Shown here: one piece after another, positions 1 to 6,511 of the stretch
How the letters are laid out: the number at the start of each line of letters is the position of its first letter
How positions within the stretch are numbered: position 1 is the first letter of the stretch
NCBI GenBank assembly: GCA_003158895.1
Contig: PMLO01000067.1
Coordinates: forward strand, 9,796-21,420
Direction of reading: 5' to 3'
From: Propionibacteriaceae bacterium
GTDB lineage: Bacteria; Actinomycetota; Actinomycetes; Propionibacteriales; Propionibacteriaceae
Length of the DNA stretch: 11,625 bases
The notes under the pieces: generated by a model
Seen by the model: the letters and a program-made list of their open reading frames with translations, nothing else
What the model was told of the DNA's origin: nothing
Database searches by the model: none
Position numbers and translations under genes: made by a program

Positions 1-43
1 GCACGGGTCGTACAGGCGCAGATGCCTGTTCAGAGGCGGTCAC
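1..43 (-). CDS. murE: Probable 5' end of murE (partial, cut by left edge)
   Basis: A reading frame without stops runs off the left edge from GTG at 43 (an in-frame GTG also sits at 52). It starts 45 bp downstream of the ftsI stop on the same strand. The visible product begins MTASEQASAPVRPV, and the Arg-Pro at its end resembles the short unstructured start that precedes the first domain of actinobacterial MurE. MurE (UDP-MurNAc-L-Ala-D-Glu:meso-diaminopimelate ligase) normally follows ftsI in the dcw cluster. The call therefore rests mainly on synteny plus an open frame of only 14 codons. No strong Shine-Dalgarno decides between the two GTGs. Confidence 0.45.
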   Translation of the reverse strand, partial: MTASEQASAPVRPV

Positions 44-88
44 GGCCGCCACGCTACCCGGAGGAACCGGTTCGCCATCGCAGGCGGC

Positions 89-2023
89 TCACCACTCGAT
101 GGGCTTGACCGGTGCCGGTGACGTGCTCGGCAGCACGCCGTAGCGCTGCAGCGCGACCTTCATGATGTCCTTGTACGCGGGGGCCGCCACCTGGGAGCCC
201 TGGATAGCACCCTGCGGCTGGTCGACGACGATGTAGACGAGGATCGAGGGATCCTCGACCGGCGCCACGCCGATGAACGAGGCGACGTAGCCGTTGTAGC
301 ACTTGCACGTGGGATCGATCCGTTCGGCGGTGCCCGACTTGTCCGCCGTGCGGAAGCCCTCGATCGGGAACCGGGATGCGCCGACCTTGCTGGCCACCAC
401 GGACTCCATCATGTCGAGCACCATGGACGACGAGGCCTCCGAGATGACCCGCTTCGACGTCGACACCGGCACCGGGACGGCCTTGCCGTCGGTGGTCACG
501 GCGGACTTGATGATCGTCGGGCTGTTGTAGATGCCGCCGTTGACGATGCCTGCGACCGCGGCCGCCTCCTGGATCGCCGTCACCGAAAGGCCTTGTCCGA
601 ACGCGATCTGGTCGCGCGTGTTGTCCGCGAGAGATGTCGACGGCAACGAACCCGACGCCTCACCGGGGAGGCCGAGTCCGGTCGTCGAGCCGAGTCCGAA
701 CGACTGCAGGTACGTGACGAGCTTCGCCTTGTCCATCTGCCGGGTCAGCAGCACGGTCCCGATGTTCGACGAGTTCGCCACGACACCGCGCGCCGTGAGG
801 TTGATCGTGTTGTGGGCGAACGCGTCCTTGATGGGCCTGCCGCCGGACATGACCTCCTTGGGGACCACGACCTTCGTGTCGGGCGTGATCGCGCCTGAAT
901 CGGTGAGCGCGGCCATCGTGAGCACCTTCTCGACCGAGCCCGGCTCGTACGCGTCCGTGATCGCCCGGTTGCCGAGGTTCGCGGCCACGGCGGTGCCCGG
1001 CGAGTTCGAGTCGAACGACGGGTAGTTCGCCATCGACAGCACCTCGCCCGTCTTCACGTTCATGACGATCGCGGTACCCGAGACGGCCTTCGCCTGGTCG
1101 ACGGTCTCCTGAAGTCGGCTCTCGACCATGAACTGCAGGCCGGCATCGAGCGTCAGCGTGTACGTGACGCCGTCCTGCGCCGGGACGAGCACGTTCTGGC
1201 CGGTCGGGATCTTGCCGTTCGGCGACGTCTCGTACATCTCCGAGCCTTCAACGCCGGCGAGCTGCAGGTTGTAGCCGTACTCGAGGCCGCCGGCACCGAT
1301 CTGGCCCACGCCGCTGTCGCTGTCGCGGACGAAGCCGAGCACGTTGGAGGCGAGAGTCCCGTTGGGGTACGTACGCACTGCGGCCGTCTCACGGAACAGG
1401 CCGACGTAGCCGAGCTGGGTGAGCTTGTCGGCGATCTGCAGGTACGTGTACGCCTGGACCTTCTTCGCGATCACCACGTACTTCGTGTCCGGCTTGGTGA
1501 GGAGCGTCACGTACGCGTCGTGGTCGCCGCCGAGGTACTGGACGAGCACGTCGGCGATCTTGCTTGGCCCTCCGGCAGCCTTCGCCTTGTCCTTGGTGGT
1601 CATCGCCGAGGCGAGCAGTCCGTTGGTCGCGATCTGCGTGGGGTCTGCGATGACGGTGACCGCCGGCTGGCTGGAGGCCAGCACCTCGCCGTACCGATCG
1701 GTGATGGTCCCCCGGTTCGGGACGATCGTGCGGGAGACGCTCATCAGCGCGGCCGCCTTCGCGGCGTTGGAGGCGCTGTCGAGCCCTTGGACGACGATCG
1801 CGCGCGCCGCGAGGAGTGTGGCGATCAGACCGAGGGCGATCAGGGCGAGGCGCAGGCGACCCTTCGGAGACCCGACCGGCAGCCGTCGCTCCGGCGGGCG
1901 GCGGGGCTTGTTCCGGGGGGAACCGCTGTGCGGGGACGCGATGGACCGCGCCGAGGTCGACGATGTCCGGGTCGAGTGCGCACGAGCCGACATGCTCGCG
2001 GTGGGACGCTGGCGTTCGGTCAC
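89..2023 (-). CDS. ftsI: Penicillin-binding protein FtsI (PBP3, septal transpeptidase)
   Basis: Class B penicillin-binding protein that cross-links septal peptidoglycan, anchored in the membrane with its catalytic domain outside. The 644 residues show a basic Ser/Arg/Pro-rich cytoplasmic tail (1-56), one membrane segment (about 57-78), the dimerisation/pedestal domain with a VPNRGTITDRYG motif (101-112), then the transpeptidase domain. Its active-site motifs are all present: SVEK with nucleophile Ser363, SSN at 418-420 and KSGT at 562-565. Length is normal for actinobacterial FtsI. The start is GTG at 2023, overlapping the ftsL-like stop by four bases (GTGA), with an AGGGGA Shine-Dalgarno upstream; an ATG at 1993 is a weaker alternative. 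A Cys-x-Cys pair (Cys573, Cys575) lies just after KSGT on the extracytoplasmic side. The protein ends in PIEW. It is very likely co-transcribed with rsmH and the ftsL-like gene. Confidence 0.97.
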   Translation of the reverse strand: MTERQRPTASMSARAHSTRTSSTSARSIASPHSGSPRNKPRRPPERRLPVGSPKGRLRLALIALGLIATLLAARAIVVQGLDSASNAAKAAALMSVSRTIVPNRGTITDRYGEVLASSQPAVTVIADPTQIATNGLLASAMTTKDKAKAAGGPSKIADVLVQYLGGDHDAYVTLLTKPDTKYVVIAKKVQAYTYLQIADKLTQLGYVGLFRETAAVRTYPNGTLASNVLGFVRDSDSGVGQIGAGGLEYGYNLQLAGVEGSEMYETSPNGKIPTGQNVLVPAQDGVTYTLTLDAGLQFMVESRLQETVDQAKAVSGTAIVMNVKTGEVLSMANYPSFDSNSPGTAVAANLGNRAITDAYEPGSVEKVLTMAALTDSGAITPDTKVVVPKEVMSGGRPIKDAFAHNTINLTARGVVANSSNIGTVLLTRQMDKAKLVTYLQSFGLGSTTGLGLPGEASGSLPSTSLADNTRDQIAFGQGLSVTAIQEAAAVAGIVNGGIYNSPTIIKSAVTTDGKAVPVPVSTSKRVISEASSSMVLDMMESVVASKVGASRFPIEGFRTADKSGTAERIDPTCKCYNGYVASFIGVAPVEDPSILVYIVVDQPQGAIQGSQVAAPAYKDIMKVALQRYGVLPSTSPAPVKPIEW

Positions 2024-2523
2024 TGGTTCGTCCCCTGCGGTGTCGAGTCTCCCGGCTGAGCAGGAAGCGGTGCGGGTGCTGCGGCCTGCGCGTCGGCGGC
2101 CTTCTGCGCCGGCGACCTGTACGTGAGGTACGGCACCTCGTTGCCGCGGACGGCCTTCTGGGTGCCGACGACGCTGCCAGTACGGACATCGATGTAGACC
2201 GCGTACGGGTTGGGCACCATGCCGAGCGCGGTGGCCTGGCGGGCGATCTCGGCGGGAGTTGCCTTCTGCTGCACATCGGCCTCGAGCTGTGCCTGCCTGT
2301 ACGACAGCTCGGTCGCCTTGGTCTGCAGCTGGCGCACGTCGAACGACTGCTCCTGGACGCGGGTCTGCAGCATCAGCAGGCCGACCAGGCCGGCGACCAG
2401 CACGCCCGCGAGGATGAGCATGAACGGCAGCCGGCCGAGGCCACCCTGCCGCGTCGGGACAGGCCGAAGGCCCGGGGTGGTGGTCTCCGGGCCCTTCTGC
2501 CGCGGTTCGACGAGAGCGCTCAC
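2020..2523 (-). CDS. ftsL: FtsL-like division protein
   Basis: Small bitopic membrane protein of 167 residues: a cytoplasmic, Pro/Gly/Arg-containing N-terminus (1-33), one membrane segment (about 34-53), a Gln/Glu-rich coiled-coil-like stretch (55-88), a conserved-looking TPAEIARQATALGMV block (89-103), then a low-complexity Ala/Pro/Gln tail from about 140. This architecture and the position between rsmH and ftsI match FtsL, which with FtsB and FtsQ recruits and activates the FtsW-FtsI septal synthase. FtsL is weakly conserved, so topology and synteny carry the call; FtsB-like proteins share the same fold. The start is GTG at 2523, overlapping the rsmH TGA by four bases, with AGGAGG about 4 nt upstream, inside the end of rsmH. 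Translational coupling at both ends of the gene is likely. Confidence 0.83.
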   Translation of the reverse strand: MSALVEPRQKGPETTTPGLRPVPTRQGGLGRLPFMLILAGVLVAGLVGLLMLQTRVQEQSFDVRQLQTKATELSYRQAQLEADVQQKATPAEIARQATALGMVPNPYAVYIDVRTGSVVGTQKAVRGNEVPYLTYRSPAQKAADAQAAAPAPLPAQPGDSTPQGTNQ

Positions 2524-3479
2524 GCCGCCTCCTGGATCCGTTCGGCGGCCCGGAGCCGGGCCGATGCTGCGCGGGGGTTCACGGCGACCTCGGACTCGTT
2601 CGGCCGTTCGGCGCCGTGCGTCAGCAGTCGCAGGTCCGGGCCGAACCCCTCCGGGATGAACGGCAGGTCGCGGGGCGCACGGTCCGTCGAGGCGGTCCGC
2701 AGCGCGTCCTTGACGAGACGGTCTTCGAGCGAGTGGTACGCGAGGACGGCGATCCGCCCGCCGAGCGCCAGCGCCTCGATGGCCGCGGGCAGCACGCCGG
2801 CGAGCGAGTCGAGCTCGGCGTTGACGGCGATCCGGAGCGCCTGGAACGTTCGCTTCGCCGGGTGTCCCCCGGTGGCGCGCACGGCGGCGGGGATGGCATC
2901 GGCGATCGTCGCCACGAGGCGCGCGGACGTGGTGAACGCTTCCCGTTCGCGCTCCGCGACGATGCGGCCGGCGATGCGGTCGGCGAACCGCTCCTCCCCG
3001 TACACACGGAGGATCCGGGCGAGCTCCGGGCGTGTCAGCGTGTTGACGAGGTCCGCAGCGGTGGTCGGGTCGTCGGGCGACATCCGCATGTCGAGGGGGC
3101 TGTCGATGGAGTACGCGAAGCCGCGCTCCTCGTGGTTGATCTGCAACGAGGACAGTCCGAGGTCGAGGAGTACGGCCTGTACGCGCGGGATTCCGGCCTC
3201 CTCGAGGACTTCCGGCAGCTCGTCGTAGGTGGACTGGTACAGCTGGACGCGATCCCCGAACTCCGCGAGTCGTTCTCGAGCGATGTCCAAGGCATGCGGG
3301 TCGCGGTCGATGCCGATGAGGATGGCGCTGGGGCAGTTCTCGAGGATGAGCCGCGCGTGCCCTGCCAGACCGAGCGTGCCGTCCACGTACACGGCACCCG
3401 GCACATCGAGCGCCGGGGCGAGCAGCTCCAGCACGCGACCGGCCATGACCGGCACGTGGGTGTCGCGCACGCCCACCAT
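2520..3479 (-). CDS. rsmH: 16S rRNA (cytosine-1402-N4)-methyltransferase RsmH (MraW)
   Basis: SAM-dependent enzyme that methylates N4 of C1402 in the decoding centre of 16S rRNA. The 319-residue product has the family landmarks in order: N-terminal THVPVM (7-12), SAM-binding DGTLGLAGHA (33-42), GIDRDP (56-61) at the end of the second strand, LLDLGLSSLQ (104-113), FQALRIAVNAELDSL (212-226), AYHSLEDRLVK (247-257) and the C-terminal NPRAASARLRAAER (301-314). Length is normal (about 310-330). The ATG at 3479 is preceded by a GGGATGGGG-type Shine-Dalgarno about 5-13 nt upstream. A strong inverted-repeat RNA ends 22 nt upstream of this ATG and probably controls expression. It is the second gene of the mraZ-rsmH-ftsL-ftsI operon. 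Confidence 0.98.
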   Translation of the reverse strand: MVGVRDTHVPVMAGRVLELLAPALDVPGAVYVDGTLGLAGHARLILENCPSAILIGIDRDPHALDIARERLAEFGDRVQLYQSTYDELPEVLEEAGIPRVQAVLLDLGLSSLQINHEERGFAYSIDSPLDMRMSPDDPTTAADLVNTLTRPELARILRVYGEERFADRIAGRIVAEREREAFTTSARLVATIADAIPAAVRATGGHPAKRTFQALRIAVNAELDSLAGVLPAAIEALALGGRIAVLAYHSLEDRLVKDALRTASTDRAPRDLPFIPEGFGPDLRLLTHGAERPNESEVAVNPRAASARLRAAERIQEAA

Positions 3480-3501
3480 CTCGACCCCATCCCTATGGTG
3501 C

Positions 3502-3606
3502 GGCTCCGTGCCGACCGGTTTCGATCCGTGGCCTTGTCGCCTCCTGGCACCGGGGAAGGTGAGCCAGGGTGCGGGCTATCGGATCGAAGCCGGAAGGCGC
3601 GGAGCC
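3502..3606 (-). ncRNA. Structured rsmH leader RNA (mraW RNA motif candidate)
   Basis: The mraZ-rsmH gap, read on the minus strand, forms a three-part nested stem. The outer arms are GGCTCCG (3606-3600) with CGGAGCC (3508-3502), 7 of 7 paired. The middle arms are 3593-3580 with 3528-3515, 13 of 14 paired with one C-A mismatch. The inner hairpin is CCTGG plus CACC (3568-3564, 3561-3558) with GGTG plus CCAGG (3551-3548, 3547-3543), with a 2-nt bulge and a TTCCCC loop. The element lies wholly between the mraZ stop and the rsmH start, and its last base is 22 nt from the ATG. A conserved RNA called the mraW motif has been described upstream of mraW in actinobacteria, and position and strand agree. 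Whether this sequence fits that covariance model was not tested. There is no T-run after the stem, so it is not a simple terminator. Confidence 0.7.
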
Positions 3607-3634
3607 TTTCCAACTCCCCTCGCCGCGGTTGCGG

Positions 3635-4045
3635 CTAGGTGGAGAACACCTCGTCCAAGTGCGTGGACTGCTTCTCCCAGCGCTCCGGCTCCCATACCTC
3701 GACCCGGTCGCCGGCACCGAGCACGACGACGTCGTGATCGAGGCCCGCGAACGCTCTCAGCGGCGCCGGCAGGGTGATCCGCCCCTGCCTGTCCGGAACG
3801 TCGTCGTGGGATCCCGAGTTGAGCCAGCGCTGGTACGCGCGGACGTCAGCCTCGTTGGTGGCTCGGGACTCGAACCGGGCATCGAGGCTGTCGAACGTCT
3901 CTACGTCGTAGACCGCCAGACAGCCTTCCTGGACCCGGGTCACCACCACACCGCCCGCGAAGTGGTCCCTGTACTTGGCCGGAAGAGTGAGGCGGCCCTT
4001 GTCGTCGAGCTTCGGGAAGAACGTCCCACCCAGTCGTCGTGCCAT
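3635..4045 (-). CDS. mraZ: Transcriptional regulator MraZ
   Basis: AbrB-like DNA-binding protein encoded first in the dcw cluster; in studied bacteria it forms a ring-shaped oligomer and represses its own promoter. The product has 136 residues and the two tandem half-domains each carry the DxxxR signature followed by a conserved strand: DDKGRLTLP (14-22) and DRQGRITLP (85-93). The ATG at 4045 was chosen because the protein then starts MARRLGGTFFPKLD, as MraZ proteins do, and an AAGGAGGG Shine-Dalgarno lies about 6 nt upstream. The longer frame reaching 4108 would run through the operator boxes and is unlikely. Four spaced TGGRN boxes immediately upstream (4083-4117) indicate autoregulation. 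Confidence 0.97.
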   Translation of the reverse strand: MARRLGGTFFPKLDDKGRLTLPAKYRDHFAGGVVVTRVQEGCLAVYDVETFDSLDARFESRATNEADVRAYQRWLNSGSHDDVPDRQGRITLPAPLRAFAGLDHDVVVLGAGDRVEVWEPERWEKQSTHLDEVFST

Positions 4046-4082
4046 GGGGTCCCTCCTTCCACTCCACCCGTGAGCCCATTCG

Positions 4083-4117
4083 CTCCACCGCGACCCACAA
4101 TAACCCACTTTCCCCCA
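4083..4117 (-). promoter_or_regulatory. MraZ operator (four boxes, 10-bp period) over the mraZ promoter
   Basis: Reading the minus strand, the pentamers TGGGG (4117-4113), TGGGT (4107-4103), TGGGT (4097-4093) and TGGAG (4087-4083) are separated by exactly five bases each. This matches the known MraZ binding-site design of TGGGN repeats with N5 spacers. A fifth, out-of-phase TGGGC lies at 4078-4074. A plausible actinobacterial -10 (TATTGT, 4102-4097) sits between and partly under the boxes, so bound MraZ would block RNA polymerase. No good -35 is visible. Confidence 0.87.
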
Positions 4118-4265
4118 TTTTGGCCACGTTTATGGGCCATGTCTCCCCACCATCAGGATCCATAACCGCTGCCGTCAGAGGGCGACCAGCCGTGCGCGCT
4201 GCGGCGGTTGGGTTCTCTCGCGTAGGGTTTCGACGACAAGGGGACGAGATCGCGAGGAGGGGAAC

Positions 4266-5237
<972 letters not shown>

Positions 5238-5242
5238 GTGAC

Positions 5243-6511
5243 GTGCGGTACAACCCCTGGCTTCTGCTGACGCTACGCGGCAAGGCGTTTGTCGTGGTCG
5301 GCGCAGTGCTGCTGCTCGGCGGCGTCCTCTTCGGCCAGCGGGATGTGCTCTGGTTCGGCCTGTTCCTCTTCCTCCTGCCGCTGGTCGCGATGCTCATCGT
5401 CGCGCGCAGCCGGCTGCGGCTCACGTGCGAGCGCCGGGTCACGCCGCAGGAGGCGATCGTCGGCGAGCGGCTCACAGGCGAGCTGGTGATCACGAAGTCG
5501 GGGCAGCTGCCGACAGGCCTGCTTCACTTCGAGGACGACGTGCCGCGAGGTCTCGGCCGGCCACCGCGCTTCACCGTCCACCGGTTCGCCGGCGAGTGGC
5601 GCCGCGAGATCACGTACCCCATGGCCGGCCTGCGACGCGGGCGGTTCCACACGGGGCCTCTGACCGTACGCGCCACGGACCCGTTCCAGCTCGTCAAGCT
5701 CGATCGGCGCTTCAGCGCGACCAGCGAGGTACAGATCACGCCGCGGATCGTGCCGCTGCCGATGATGCGTACGGTGAGTGGCGCCGGCTCCACCGGCGAC
5801 GCGCTGCCGCAGAAGGCCGGTGTCATAGGGTCGGACGACGTCCTGGTCCGCGAGTACCACGCGGGCGACGACGTCCGCCGCATCCACTGGCGCACCACCG
5901 CACGCCGTGGCGAGCTGTTCGTACGTCGCGAGGAGCAGGCCTGGGACCCGACGGCCATCGTCATCCTCGACTCGCGGTCCTCGGCCCACGCCGGTACAGG
6001 TCGCGGCAGCTCGTTCGAGTGGGCGGTGTCGGCGGCCGCCTCCATCGGGCTCCATTTCGTGGACGCCGGATTCCGGGTCGACCTCTTCGACGCGAGCGGG
6101 GCCATGGTCCGCGGCGAGCGCATGACGCAGGCGACAGTCTCGCGCCAGCAGATCATCGACTCGATGACGGACGTCACGACGTCGCCCAGAGCAACCCTGA
6201 CCCGTACCGTCGAGCACGCGGCGCTCGCCCAGCGCGGCCAGCTGATGGTGTCGGTACTGGGGCGGCTCACCCGCGGCGACGTGGAGGTGCTGCTCGGAGC
6301 CCAGCGCAACCGCGCCAGATGCTTCGCCTTCGTGCTCGACCCCGACACGTTCACCACACGGGGAGAACGGAGCACTCCGGGGCAGTACGACGAGCACCGC
6401 GCCGCACTCGACCGGATGCGCAACGTCGGCTGGCGGGTCATCGAGGTCAGTTCGGGCATGGAGGTCATGGACGCGTGGACGAATCTCGACAGGGTCGGGG
6501 AGTACGTCTGA
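5243..6511 (+). CDS. DUF58 domain-containing membrane protein
   Basis: Protein of 422 residues with two N-terminal membrane segments (about 14-31 and 35-54), a beta-rich middle region, and the diagnostic DUF58 block REYHAGDDVRRIHWRTTARR (203-222) followed by LFVRREE. After it comes a von Willebrand A-like segment whose first strand ends in DSRSS (243-247), a degenerate metal-site motif. DUF58 proteins usually pair with MoxR ATPases and may connect them to a membrane or extracellular client. The biochemical role is unknown. The GTG start at 5243 follows the moxR stop by 5 bp, with AGAGGT just upstream overlapping the moxR end. Its TGA shares one base with the next ATG (TGATG), which implies translational coupling to the transglutaminase. 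Confidence 0.94.
   Translation: MRYNPWLLLTLRGKAFVVVGAVLLLGGVLFGQRDVLWFGLFLFLLPLVAMLIVARSRLRLTCERRVTPQEAIVGERLTGELVITKSGQLPTGLLHFEDDVPRGLGRPPRFTVHRFAGEWRREITYPMAGLRRGRFHTGPLTVRATDPFQLVKLDRRFSATSEVQITPRIVPLPMMRTVSGAGSTGDALPQKAGVIGSDDVLVREYHAGDDVRRIHWRTTARRGELFVRREEQAWDPTAIVILDSRSSAHAGTGRGSSFEWAVSAAASIGLHFVDAGFRVDLFDASGAMVRGERMTQATVSRQQIIDSMTDVTTSPRATLTRTVEHAALAQRGQLMVSVLGRLTRGDVEVLLGAQRNRARCFAFVLDPDTFTTRGERSTPGQYDEHRAALDRMRNVGWRVIEVSSGMEVMDAWTNLDRVGEYV

Noticed and set aside
1389..2276. Long open frames overlapping ftsI and the ftsL-like gene in other phases (also within rsmH, DUF58, tgpA and tal)
   Set aside because: Arg/Pro/Ala-rich products without recognisable domains, opposite or shifted to genes with clear motifs; typical of high-GC DNA where third-position GC removes stops.
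3502..3606. Simple intrinsic terminator between mraZ and rsmH
   Set aside because: No T-run follows, the structure has several parts, and a terminator there would cut off the essential rsmH-ftsI genes unless regulated.
4046..4108. Longer MraZ start at 4108
   Set aside because: Would translate through the operator boxes and -10; the internal ATG at 4045 has a strong Shine-Dalgarno and the conserved N-terminus.
5425..6510. Upstream extension of the transglutaminase frame to 5425
   Set aside because: It overlaps the DUF58 gene almost completely and reads as low-complexity Arg-rich sequence. The ATG at 6511, coupled to the DUF58 stop, gives a normal membrane-protein start.
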